Made by a program: the position numbers and the translations under genes | Part shown: positions 8,901 through 16,385 of the stretch, in pieces | Layout of the letters: every line of letters starts with the position of its first letter | How positions within the stretch are numbered: position 1 is the first letter of the stretch | The notes under the pieces: generated by a model | Seen by the model: the letters and a program-made list of their open reading frames with translations, nothing else | Database searches by the model: none | Told to the model about the DNA's origin: nothing | From: Bacteroidales bacterium | GTDB lineage: Bacteria; Bacteroidota; Bacteroidia; Bacteroidales; UBA10428 | Direction of reading: 5' to 3' | Length of the DNA: 64,000 bases | Assembly: GCA_016926235.1 (NCBI GenBank) | Contig: JAFGOZ010000699.1 | Coordinates: 62,001-126,000 of the forward strand

Positions 8901-9921
8901 ACTAGTTGGTATAGACAATGCCGGTGGTGGTGAAATGTCAGATTCTGCCCGACTTTATACAAGTCCAATAAGCTTAAATACCTCGACAAATATAAAAGCC
9001 CGGGCGATTAAGCATGGCGTTTGGAGCCCCATGGTTAGCGGACATTACGTAGTGCCTGATGAATTAAATGATTTAATGATTACCGAAGTACTTTACCATC
9101 CAATAAACAACTCCTGTTCAACGGATAGTTTGGATGGTGAAAAATTTGAATTTATCGAAATAAAAAATACGGGATTAAATACGATGTGTCTTGGAGGTGT
9201 TAAATTCGAAAAGGGAATCGACTACGAATTTGAAGAGGATGCAGTAATTGAACCAGGCGAATTTATAGTTCTGGCCAGAGATATAAACTACTTCTACGCC
9301 CGTTATGGTTTTGTGCCATTTGACGAGTATAATGGAAAGCTTGACAATGATGGTGAAAGAATTATGATGGTTAACCAGGCAGGAGACACAATATGCTCAT
9401 TTAAATATAATGACAATCCCTACTGGCCCCAAAGTCCTGATGGCGAGGGCAACTCATTGGTATCCACAGATTATGATCAAACCGGTGGCCAGGATAGTTC
9501 GATGTACTGGAGGTCATCATTCGAAATTGGAGGATCTCCTGGTGCCGATGATGTGGCAGGAATTGCATACATGCTTCCGGATACTTGCCCTGTAGTTAAT
9601 ATCCATGAACCAATTACTTTAGCTGAAAAAACAGGTGTAATACTGGATCAAAACTATCCGAATCCATTTAGCGAAATAACCTACATTCCTTATATACTGA
9701 ATGAAGAAGCTCAGGTTAAATTAAGCATCTATAATATTGTTGGGCAACAAATTGCCACCCTGGTAAATAGCCAGCAAAGAGCAGGAGAACAGCTAATTGA
9801 ATGGAATGGACGTAATAATTCCGGCGAGAAAGTTGAACCCGGTATTTATTTCTACAGGCTTGAAGTAAGAAGCGAAAATTTCAACAATGTAGTAATCAAG
9901 AAAATGATTATAACTTATTAA
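5995..9921 (+). CDS. secreted CotH-kinase / lamin-tail protein with T9SS sorting domain
   Basis: 1308 residues. Signal peptide 1-29. A lamin-tail domain follows (about 30-150, RIDEFMALNQTTIADEDGEY). A chitobiase-type beta domain (about 180-260) has IYYTTDGSVPGTS. A CotH region (about 310-650) has KLQGGHSRRPEKSPKHSFRL, INGIYWGLYNTSERID and FICWDEEH, matching spore-coat CotH kinase blocks. A second TIDGSDP segment (about 760) and a second lamin-tail domain (about 1020-1160) follow. The last 90 residues (NYPNPFSE...GIYFYRLE) form a type A T9SS C-terminal domain. It is therefore probably exported and surface-attached. CotH phosphorylates protein in Bacillus; the substrate here is unknown. Confidence 0.88.
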   Translation: MKEIFTTYCSRILIISSLLLLPNFFVSGQTVRIDEFMALNQTTIADEDGEYSDWIELYNPTGSTINIGGWTLTDDKLMPDKWMIPAITLEANSYLLIFASGKNRQVQGNELHTNFKLSGSGEYLGLYNNSGIVITEFDPAYPEQQVDVSYGYLEGIYVGFNDPTPGYATTAGAQTVVPAPTFDHSHGFYDAAFDLLISDELGSAQIYYTTDGSVPGTSNGFLYSSSIHIDSTSIIRAVAIVSGQEPSRITTCTYLFLNDVIHQPNNPTGYPANWGRYTELPGYAIADYEMDPELISDTNYAKAVIEALKDLPTISLVTDKDHFFSNVNNSDTGGIYIFTGPPLSNTVNGVGDGWIRPVSFEYFADGDTNSLQIDCGIKLQGGHSRRPEKSPKHSFRLVFRNEYGPTTLNYPIFGNDANTEFNSITLRAGFCNTWIHWQAEQRDKSLYLTDTWAKDVQKAMGHMAVENDFVHLYINGIYWGLYNTSERIDRKFAASYLRGDNEDFDVIKDYTEVVDGNIAAWNSMMSLANAGFATREDFQRIQGNNADGTPNGDYENLLDMNNFIDYFIINLYGGNTDWDHHNWAAIRNRVKPGKGFQFICWDEEHIHKDVYDMDAMGTNNSNCPSRIFQQLTQNADFRRLFADRVAKYCYNDGFLTPDKAEEFWVLRNNEVENSMFAEAARWGDYRRDVHSWQTGPYELYTKETHWDPHKDYLQNTYFPLRTDVFLNTLKAYGLYSPVDPPILKINNSPTTQAYINIGDELSIGAIDGEIYYTIDGSDPADWSNAVESEGYSLIPADGNKQVLVPKSDQGTAWMTDVGYDDSGWSTCSGGDYGIGGIGYDTDPNSYYHYYIALDVASEMHDGASPNTSCYVRFKFEVTQDQLDNMGQLLLPVAYDNGFAAWLNGSLVAESNASLPLSWNSHNSGDHPLERIEYFDISPFIDSLVVGTNLLAVQGVNDTVTSQNFFIYAELVGIDNAGGGEMSDSARLYTSPISLNTSTNIKARAIKHGVWSPMVSGHYVVPDELNDLMITEVLYHPINNSCSTDSLDGEKFEFIEIKNTGLNTMCLGGVKFEKGIDYEFEEDAVIEPGEFIVLARDINYFYARYGFVPFDEYNGKLDNDGERIMMVNQAGDTICSFKYNDNPYWPQSPDGEGNSLVSTDYDQTGGQDSSMYWRSSFEIGGSPGADDVAGIAYMLPDTCPVVNIHEPITLAEKTGVILDQNYPNPFSEITYIPYILNEEAQVKLSIYNIVGQQIATLVNSQQRAGEQLIEWNGRNNSGEKVEPGIYFYRLEVRSENFNNVVIKKMIITY

Positions 9922-9926
9922 AAATC

Positions 9927-9962
9927 AGACCTGACAGGTTTCCAAAACCTGTCAGGTCTTTT
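9927..9962. terminator. bidirectional terminator
   Basis: A perfect 15-bp stem (9927-9941 with 9945-9959) with loop CCA lies between two convergent genes. T-rich sequence follows on the plus side, and A residues before the stem give a U tract on the minus side. Confidence 0.85.
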
Positions 9963-9970
9963 ATCTTTAC

Positions 9971-10405
9971 TTACGCAAACTTTGATACCACAGTAAATTT
10001 TCCCATCCCCTGTTTACCTGTAACAATAATATTTCCGCATCGCAACCAGGCATGGGCAATCATCTTTTGCTTTTCATCTTTTGCAACTCCCAGATATAGT
10101 GTTGAGGGTATCTGTTTTTTATTTAGTAATTTTTTTGCAGTAATAGCTTCTGCAAGGCATTTTGGTTTAACAATATTGTATCTGCTCGCCCTTCTTATAC
10201 TGTCTTTTACAAGAACTACATATGATTCCCATTCGGGCATAAGCGTATCCGTTGTTTCCTGATCCTTTTCTCCAAGCTTTGTGGCATACTTTTTAAATGG
10301 AAGAATTACCAAGATAAGCCTAACCCAAATGAATAAAAATAAGGCTTTGAAATAAGTCCTCCTTTCCAAAGAGTTGAGTGAACTATATTTTTTCACCTTA
10401 TTCAC
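9971..10405 (-). CDS. lasso peptide biosynthesis B2-type protein (transglutaminase-like leader protease)
   Basis: 144 residues. A hydrophobic N-terminal segment (about 18-40) is followed by a papain/transglutaminase-like core. The catalytic Cys lies in KCLAEAITAKKLL (about residue 83) and the His in MIAHAWLRCGN (about residue 117), as in McjB/LarC-type B2 proteins, which remove the leader peptide in lasso-peptide maturation. Its stop is next to a strong terminator, so it is the last gene of a leftward operon with the PqqD-like B1 (one base shared), a sulfotransferase and an HprK-like kinase. Confidence 0.85.
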   Translation of the reverse strand: MNKVKKYSSLNSLERRTYFKALFLFIWVRLILVILPFKKYATKLGEKDQETTDTLMPEWESYVVLVKDSIRRASRYNIVKPKCLAEAITAKKLLNKKQIPSTLYLGVAKDEKQKMIAHAWLRCGNIIVTGKQGMGKFTVVSKFA

Positions 10406-10692
10406 TACAAAATAATTAACAGGTTCTTTCCAGATAAATCATTTATAAATGAAAGCGTTTCCTCCTCACATTGTTCCCTTTCTACTTCAAACTCATCCAA
10501 AAGCTGAATTATTAAATCCTCAATTTTTGTTTCATTTTCAATAATTGCCCATATCCGGCTTCCTATAGGATCTAATCCATAGTACTCGCCGTTTTCCATG
10601 CTCATCATCACTGTTTCACCATCCATGTCACTGGATATCATCTCAGGATTCCGTTTTATAATGCTTTGTAGTGAAAGTATATGTTTGCCCAT
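10405..10692 (-). CDS. PqqD-like RiPP recognition element (lasso B1-type protein)
   Basis: 95 residues from the ATG at 10692 (MGKHILSLQS). A longer reading from 10722 overlaps the sulfotransferase and adds nothing PqqD-like. The fold elements of PqqD/RRE proteins are visible: a beta-hairpin SDMDGETVMMSMENGEYYGL, then LDPIGSRIWAIIE and a helical C-terminus. In lasso pathways the stand-alone B1 protein binds the precursor leader and hands it to B2. The one-base overlap with the B2 gene supports that pairing. Confidence 0.85.
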   Translation of the reverse strand: MGKHILSLQSIIKRNPEMISSDMDGETVMMSMENGEYYGLDPIGSRIWAIIENETKIEDLIIQLLDEFEVEREQCEEETLSFINDLSGKNLLIIL

Positions 10693-10702
10693 AGTATAAT
10701 TT

Positions 10703-11599
10703 TTAAATAGGATAATAACCAAACCTCTCCATTACTTTTTTATGCTGATGAATAATCAAATCTGCCTGTTCTTTACTTAATTCATCCTTCCATGTACCTT
10801 CTTTCCCCTGCCTGAAGAAAGCAGGTGAATCCGGCGCCTTTTCCTTAAATCCTTTTTCTTTTTCCTGTTGGTGCAATTGGTTAAATTCACTTTGCCTTAT
10901 AGCTTTTTGTATCTCCTCATCCGATTTTTTAAAACCCAAAAACTGTGCTGCTTGCTTAAATGTTTCAAAACTATTGTATATCATATCTTCATACTTTAAA
11001 ATGTGAACAGGCAGGTTTGAAAGATCGAGCCAGCTTTCAACATGTTCACTCCAGGTTAAAAGCTTTTGTTCAAGCTGGTTGTGCATCAAGTGATCTTTAC
11101 TGCAGAATGCATAACTGGTTTTACCCATCAATGCAATAGTCTCATCCAATGCCTTATTCAAATGATTAGCAAAAGATGCAGCCACATCAAGAGGATTTCG
11201 TATGACATAAACTACTGATTTGCTAACTTCCGCAGGAATTAATGGCCTCCCTGAAGCAGTTGCAATATATGCATCATGTATTTTCCTGTAAAGAATACCC
11301 TTGCTCATTTTAGCAAGGTGAATATATACATCCGGTCTAAGGTTCTCGATCTCCTCACGTGTCAGATCTGAAGACGAAAGACCTGATATTTCATCAAACA
11401 CTTCCCGGCTACTGGCAATCGGGCCACCTGCCAGATTATTAATATCCATCTCCTCATCAGGCCTTAATAAACAGGTTAAAAACACCCTTAACCAGGTATT
11501 CCCTGATTTGGGATATGATGCCAACCATATTATTTTTCTGAGGTCTTCCACCCTATTTTTGCAATTGCTTATTAATAATTTCAATAATCTCTTTGTCAT
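10703..11599 (-). CDS. sulfotransferase domain protein
   Basis: 298 residues. The 5'-phosphosulfate-binding loop is IIWLASYPKSGNTWLRV (about 23-40) and the 3'-phosphate site is VVYVIRNPLDVAASFANH (about 140). The C-terminus has the RQGKEGTWKDELS segment of cytosolic-type sulfotransferases. The enzyme should move sulfate from PAPS to an alcohol or phenol. It lies between an HprK-like kinase and PqqD/B2 genes, so a modified peptide (for instance at Tyr or Ser) is a possible substrate; this is inference. ATG 11599 overlaps the kinase gene by 47 nt. A GTG at 11551 would avoid the overlap and still keep the whole domain. Confidence 0.85.
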   Translation of the reverse strand: MTKRLLKLLISNCKNRVEDLRKIIWLASYPKSGNTWLRVFLTCLLRPDEEMDINNLAGGPIASSREVFDEISGLSSSDLTREEIENLRPDVYIHLAKMSKGILYRKIHDAYIATASGRPLIPAEVSKSVVYVIRNPLDVAASFANHLNKALDETIALMGKTSYAFCSKDHLMHNQLEQKLLTWSEHVESWLDLSNLPVHILKYEDMIYNSFETFKQAAQFLGFKKSDEEIQKAIRQSEFNQLHQQEKEKGFKEKAPDSPAFFRQGKEGTWKDELSKEQADLIIHQHKKVMERFGYYPI

Positions 11600-12455
11600 G
11601 ATACCCTTTTCGCGGCCTTACAATACGGGTAATTTTTACATTGGCTGCCAATTGACTGCTCTGTTTTAAATGATCTGCCCGCAATTCTTTATTTCCTGCA
11701 AAGTTGAAACGATATGTATTGGATTGTATAGCCTTGAATTTTTCCATACCCTGAACCTCTGTCACCTCGTATCCTTCAGAATTCTTTATTGAAAGCACGA
11801 ATATGTGACGCAAAGGCCTTGGTGTAGTAGAAAACTCATCGTGAAAATGCACGCCATGTTTTTCAATATTTGTCCGTATCTTTTTATACGAGCCCGGATG
11901 CTCCCCTAAATACTTCACTGCATCCGCCCATAGCTTCATTTGGGGGTATGCAGGATTAATCAACGGCTTCCCATCCTGAAAAGTAATAACACTGATATCA
12001 TCTGCCAGTAGCTTTTTACCTGTTTTTACTATTGAAGCTGCCAGGGTAGACTTCCCCGCACCCGATATGCCACAAAGGGCAATAGCTTCATCTCCTATTT
12101 CAATAGAACTGGCATGTAAGGGTAATAATCCCCTTTGATGAAACAATGCACCAAGCGTAGACCCAAGCAAGAACAGACGCATTTCATTATCCTCTGTTTG
12201 TGGTTTTTTTTCTATTACAATCTTATTCCCATCTTTTACATAAAACCTTCCAATATTATCTACTGTAAGTATAAATTCCGTGTCGTTTGCCTGAAATCGT
12301 GCTCCGGAAACGATAATATTATCCAATTGTTCAGGCACTTCACCCATATTAATGGTCACATCCACATCTGCTTCCTTTGTTGTTAATAACTCGGGAATTT
12401 CAAACGATGATTCAAAATGTAATCCAAATGCTTTATATTTAAATAATTTCGTCAA
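11553..12455 (-). CDS. HPr kinase-like protein of the lasso-peptide kinase type
   Basis: About 300 residues. The P-loop is ALCGISGAGKSTLAASI (about 133-149), followed by LLADDISVITFQDGKPLI and NPAYPQMKLWAD, the pattern of small HprK-related kinases. An N-terminal beta-rich domain (about 10-110) precedes it. Relatives in lasso clusters (ThcoK, PadeK) phosphorylate the C-terminal Ser of the precursor. I place the start at TTG 12455, because a divergent promoter element covers the alternative TTG at 12473. It is the first gene of the leftward four-gene operon. The assignment to peptide phosphorylation is inferred. Confidence 0.75.
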   Translation of the reverse strand: MTKLFKYKAFGLHFESSFEIPELLTTKEADVDVTINMGEVPEQLDNIIVSGARFQANDTEFILTVDNIGRFYVKDGNKIVIEKKPQTEDNEMRLFLLGSTLGALFHQRGLLPLHASSIEIGDEAIALCGISGAGKSTLAASIVKTGKKLLADDISVITFQDGKPLINPAYPQMKLWADAVKYLGEHPGSYKKIRTNIEKHGVHFHDEFSTTPRPLRHIFVLSIKNSEGYEVTEVQGMEKFKAIQSNTYRFNFAGNKELRADHLKQSSQLAANVKITRIVRPRKGYHDKEIIEIINKQLQK

Positions 12456-12457
12456 GT

Positions 12458-13723
12458 ATGTGTATTTTTGCAAAAATAGCTAAAAACCATAAATTTACTA
12501 TAAATCCCTTGGTTACCGACCAATATAAAAAGATATTTTCACCGGAAGAGCAACTGCTTGTGGATTTGATCCGAAATGAAATAACAGATAATGCATCTGA
12601 AGGTTCATTGGATTTTAAAAAGGACATCAATTGTGAACTCCTATTTTCACTGATTGAAAGACACCGGTTAATCCCAACATCTTATATTCAACTAAAAAAT
12701 TATGTGAATGTACCCGAGAATCTTTTTCAGAAGTTGCATGAAAAGTATGAAACCAATACCCGAAGAATGCTCAGCCTGGCAACTGAAATGGCACGTGTTT
12801 TTTCGTTTTTTGATGATGCAAATATCCCGTTTATAGTGTTGAAAGGGCCTTTGTTCGCAAAGTGGTGTTATGGGGATTTTAGCATGCGGCAATCCAGGGA
12901 TATAGACATTCTTATACATCCTGATAACTTGCAGCAAGCTGAAGATCTGTTTAAAACTCAAGGCTATAAAAGGATCTCTCCAGACATCGAACTCACACCC
13001 AAACAATACAAGGTTAACTTAAAAGGCACGCATGAATATTCATTTATGCATCCCGACTGCGGAAACCTTATTGAAATGCACTGGAGGATGTTCACCATGC
13101 AATCACAACTCCCGGTAACTTTAAATGAAATTTTCAGGCAAGCAGAAGTATTTGAACTGGCAGGCAAAAAGCTCAACGTGCTAAATTCAACCCACCTGGT
13201 ATTGTACCTTCTTGTGCATGGCTCCATTCATGCCTGGTTTCGCCTGTTCTGGCTGCGTGATATCGGCTATTATATGAAAAAGCATGCAGTTGATATGAAT
13301 CATGTTCTGATTGAAAGTAAAAGACTGGGAGTTGACAGGAGTGTTATTCAAGGGTTAGTACTAAGTAATCTACTATTTGACACATCGATTCCTGACGATA
13401 TTAAAAAGGAATACAAATCTTCATCAGGCCTGCAAAAACTCGTAAAAAGTTCTCTTCATGCAATAACTTCAAGGCAGGAACTCAATACAACTTCAAAAAT
13501 TGCTAGGGTTCACCGGCCCATCTATTTAATGCACCTTCGCAGGGAATGGAAATACAAATTTAACTGCATATATAAACTGCGCACGAATGTTTCAGACTGG
13601 AAAGTGATAAAATTGCCAGACGGCCTGTTTTTTCTTTATACCATTCTCAGGCCATTTACGTGGTTTTATAATGCATATTTGAAAAGGACAATGAAAGACG
13701 AAAGGCGTAGGACGCAGGACTAG
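12458..13723 (+). CDS. nucleotidyltransferase family protein (NTP_transf_5 type)
   Basis: 421 residues if ATG 12458 is used. The promoter element at 12463-12470 argues instead for TTG 12509, which would remove 17 residues. The core motif is FIVLKGPLFAKWCYGDFSM, then RQSRDIDILIHPDN (about 120-150), with the DxD acidic pair of the polymerase-beta nucleotidyltransferase fold. Such proteins are frequent in lasso-peptide clusters, where their role is unclear. It is divergent from the kinase-sulfotransferase-B1-B2 operon and probably shares its control. The C-terminal half is helical, with no recognised motif. Confidence 0.8.
   Translation: MCIFAKIAKNHKFTINPLVTDQYKKIFSPEEQLLVDLIRNEITDNASEGSLDFKKDINCELLFSLIERHRLIPTSYIQLKNYVNVPENLFQKLHEKYETNTRRMLSLATEMARVFSFFDDANIPFIVLKGPLFAKWCYGDFSMRQSRDIDILIHPDNLQQAEDLFKTQGYKRISPDIELTPKQYKVNLKGTHEYSFMHPDCGNLIEMHWRMFTMQSQLPVTLNEIFRQAEVFELAGKKLNVLNSTHLVLYLLVHGSIHAWFRLFWLRDIGYYMKKHAVDMNHVLIESKRLGVDRSVIQGLVLSNLLFDTSIPDDIKKEYKSSSGLQKLVKSSLHAITSRQELNTTSKIARVHRPIYLMHLRREWKYKFNCIYKLRTNVSDWKVIKLPDGLFFLYTILRPFTWFYNAYLKRTMKDERRRTQD
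12463..12478. promoter_or_regulatory. back-to-back divergent promoter elements
   Basis: TATTTTTG (12463-12470, plus) abuts CAAAAATA (12471-12478, which is TATTTTTG on the minus strand). Together they form a perfect 16-bp palindrome. Each half fits TAnnTTTG, so the kinase operon and the nucleotidyltransferase gene appear to be transcribed from overlapping promoters. Confidence 0.55.
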
Positions 13724-13861
13724 GGACAAGAGCCGGGAGATGAGAAAAAATTTGAAAATAAAACCTGAAAGGAATCATAGTTTTATTATATCTTCTTATG
13801 TTAAACCAAACAATTTTACTATTTTGGGACAACAAAAAAGGTGCATTCTATATTGTATTCC

Positions 13862-14818
13862 ATGAAAGAAATTGTTTTTTTACAGAGAAACAAAGCGCGG
13901 TGGCAAGAATTTGAAGCCTACTGTATGAATGGCAGGAGACATAACCCGGATAAAATGGCCGAGTTATACATTCAGATAACTGACGACCTGGCGTATGCCC
14001 AGACATACTATCCCGGAAGTACTACAACACAATATCTGAATGATCTCGCCCTGAAAGCACACAGCATAATTTATATAAATAAAAAAGAAAAAGGAAACCC
14101 GATACACCGCTTCTGGAAATATGAATACCCCCTGATTGTATTTAATAACAAAAAGTATATTCTCTATTCGTTCATCATTTTCACTATTTCCGTTTTAATT
14201 GGTATTGTATCCACTGCATATAATGATAACTTCACACGTTTAGTTCTTGGTGACCGGTATGTAAACATGACCCTCGAAAATATACGAATGGAAGATCCAA
14301 TGGCTGTTTACAAAATGATGGGAGAAGCTGAGATGTTTGGTCTGATATCCTTTAACAACATATATGTTGCCATGCTGGCATTTGTTATGGGAGCCTTTTT
14401 TTCCATTGGAACGGGCTATATGCTCTTCACAAACGGGGTAATGCTCGGAACATTCCAGTACCTCTTTTATAAATACGGATTGCTCTACACCGCTTTTAAA
14501 GTGATATGGATACATGGCTCATTTGAAATTTTCGCCATTATTGTGGCTGGAGCAGCCGGCATAAGACTGGGCAACAGCTTGTTATTTCCAGGAACCTATT
14601 CCCGGAGCAGATCTTTTCAAACTGGGGTAAAACAAGGACTAAAGATCTTTACAGGTCTGATCCCTTTCTTTCTTGTAGCTGCATTTCTGGAAGGTTTTGT
14701 AACCCGGCGAACTGAAATGCCTGAATTTTTGAGTTTATCAATCATCTTCCTGTCAATATTCTTTATTTTTTTCTATTTTTACTATTATCCTAAAAAGCTT
14801 AAAAAACAAATAAAATGA
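13862..14818 (+). CDS. SpoIIM-like (stage II sporulation protein M family) membrane protein
   Basis: 318 residues from ATG 13862 (MKEIVFLQRNKARWQEFE). The soluble N-terminal 90 residues are typical of the SpoIIM/DUF95 family outside spore formers. Hydrophobic segments follow at about 110-132, 175-205, 215-245, 265-290 and 295-315. FNNIYVAMLAFVMGAF and GSFEIFAIIVAGAAGIRLG are family-like. It opens a six-gene operon with MoxR and DUF58, a grouping common in bacteria and probably concerned with envelope protein assembly. Its stop overlaps the next start (ATGA). Confidence 0.85.
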   Translation: MKEIVFLQRNKARWQEFEAYCMNGRRHNPDKMAELYIQITDDLAYAQTYYPGSTTTQYLNDLALKAHSIIYINKKEKGNPIHRFWKYEYPLIVFNNKKYILYSFIIFTISVLIGIVSTAYNDNFTRLVLGDRYVNMTLENIRMEDPMAVYKMMGEAEMFGLISFNNIYVAMLAFVMGAFFSIGTGYMLFTNGVMLGTFQYLFYKYGLLYTAFKVIWIHGSFEIFAIIVAGAAGIRLGNSLLFPGTYSRSRSFQTGVKQGLKIFTGLIPFFLVAAFLEGFVTRRTEMPEFLSLSIIFLSIFFIFFYFYYYPKKLKKQIK

Positions 14819-15672
14819 ACTATAACGAACCAATAAAATTTCAACAGGAGAGGGACTTTGGTCAGGTATTTAACAGCACTTTTGCATTTATAAAACAAGA
14901 GTACAAAAAACTAGGAAATATATTTATCCGATATTGTACACCCCTTATTTTACTATCAGCAATTGCAACAACCCTATATCAGCACCGGATGCTGGGTTTT
15001 GAGTTAAATCCCTATAGCAGTAATCCTTTTGGTGCTCTTGAAGGTCTTGTTGGAATAATTCTATTGATGGCAGTTTTAGCTGCGGCAAGTCATGCAATGA
15101 TTGCCTGTACTATTTTTTCTTATATAAGTCTTTATTCCACCAAAGGGTCGGAAGGTTTTGAGGCTGAAGATGTTTGGCAAAAGATATCTGAAAACTATTT
15201 TAAAGTATTTGGAACCGTAGTACTTGCATTCATTATTATTATGGCAGGAACCGTATTTTGTGTCCTGCCAGGTATTTATCTTGGTGTTTCGTTATGTTTT
15301 ATACTTATAATTGTTGTGCATGAAAAGAAATCGTTTGGAGATGCATTCTCCCGGAGTTTCGAGCTTTCGCATGAAAGATGGTGGTGGACATTACTTCTTA
15401 TTATCGTTATAGGCATCATAATGGCAGTGATTGGCCTGTTAATATCTTTACCTTCAACCATAATAACTATGTCATCTGCATTGCATAATATACAATCAGG
15501 TGAATACAGCCAAAACCAGAATATAATAATTACTGCAACAAGCGCCGTATCTTCCATTGCATCCCAGATCCTGAAAGTTATTCCATTGGTAGCCTATGCA
15601 TTTCAATACTTTGCCATAGTTGAGAGCAAAGAAAAACCTTCGCTTATGAACCAAATTGACCAGATAAGCTGA
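14815..15672 (+). CDS. integral membrane protein of the MoxR operon (YciC/GPDPase membrane-domain-like)
   Basis: 285 residues with six or so hydrophobic segments (about 35-55, 80-110, 135-160, 160-180, 200-225, 250-275). The soluble N-terminus FQQERDFGQVFNSTFAFIKQ is typical of the DUF975/YciC-like or glycerophosphodiester phosphodiesterase membrane-domain group. There is no catalytic motif. It overlaps the SpoIIM-like gene by 4 nt and lies 8 nt before the DUF4129 gene, so it belongs to the operon. No specific function can be stated. Confidence 0.75.
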   Translation: MNYNEPIKFQQERDFGQVFNSTFAFIKQEYKKLGNIFIRYCTPLILLSAIATTLYQHRMLGFELNPYSSNPFGALEGLVGIILLMAVLAAASHAMIACTIFSYISLYSTKGSEGFEAEDVWQKISENYFKVFGTVVLAFIIIMAGTVFCVLPGIYLGVSLCFILIIVVHEKKSFGDAFSRSFELSHERWWWTLLLIIVIGIIMAVIGLLISLPSTIITMSSALHNIQSGEYSQNQNIIITATSAVSSIASQILKVIPLVAYAFQYFAIVESKEKPSLMNQIDQIS

Positions 15673-15680
15673 TATAGCTT

Positions 15681-16385
15681 ATGAATAAACTTCTTGTATT
15701 TGTTTTATTCTTTGCATTTCTACCTGGTTTTTGCCTGGTACAGGAACCTCCAAAATATATTCAGGATGAAATTACTATTCGTTTACCTGAAGAAAAAAAA
15801 ATTGAAGAATACAAGAAGGAAAAGGAATTCATATATGATATAAGTGTAAAATCTGCAGAAAACTTCTTCATGCGTATGGTGCAATGGATACTTTTCTTTT
15901 GGAGAAATGTGATCAGGACAAGCAGATACTTCCCGTTAATTAAATACCTTATTTTCGCGGCACTGATAATACTTGTTGTTATGCAGCTTACTAAGACCAG
16001 GCTTTCCGGTTTGTTTTACAAACATATGAATAGGCCATCCATATCTATAACTGAACTGGACATGAACCTGGATAATGAAGAACTGGAAAACCGGATTAAA
16101 AATGAAATAAATGCGGGTAACTATCGCATGGCCCTTCGTTTTCTGTATATAAAGCTATTAAAAATCTTAACTGCTTATGACCATATAATCTGGAAAAAAG
16201 GGAAGACAGATTATGATTATTTCACTGAACTGGCATCTACTGCATACCAGGAACCATTCAAAAAACTTAGCATAATATACGAGTATACATGGTATGGTAA
16301 TTTTAAACCAAAGGAGAATCATTTTTCCAGGATATATGATGAATTTAACCAGATATTCAGCCAGGTAAATGCGAAAGCTCAATAA
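15681..16385 (+). CDS. DUF4129 domain protein
   Basis: 234 residues. A signal-like N-terminus (1-20) is followed by a linker and a membrane helix at about 89-107 (KYLIFAALIILVVMQL). The C-terminal DUF4129 region has NAGNYRMALRFLYIKLLKIL and IYEYTWYGNFKP. This domain is usually found beside MoxR/DUF58 genes, as here. It overlaps the next gene by 17 nt. It is probably a membrane accessory of the MoxR system; the biochemical role is unknown. Confidence 0.85.
   Translation: MNKLLVFVLFFAFLPGFCLVQEPPKYIQDEITIRLPEEKKIEEYKKEKEFIYDISVKSAENFFMRMVQWILFFWRNVIRTSRYFPLIKYLIFAALIILVVMQLTKTRLSGLFYKHMNRPSISITELDMNLDNEELENRIKNEINAGNYRMALRFLYIKLLKILTAYDHIIWKKGKTDYDYFTELASTAYQEPFKKLSIIYEYTWYGNFKPKENHFSRIYDEFNQIFSQVNAKAQ

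Noticed and set aside
9410..9595. 61-residue frame inside the CotH gene
   Set aside because: Overlaps a well-supported coding sequence in another frame and has no recognisable motif.
13740..13865. 41-residue frame before the SpoIIM-like gene, considered as a lasso precursor for the 10-13.7 kb cluster
   Set aside because: No W..P leader pattern and no Thr-x-Gly; it overlaps the start of the SpoIIM-like gene and its composition looks like chance.
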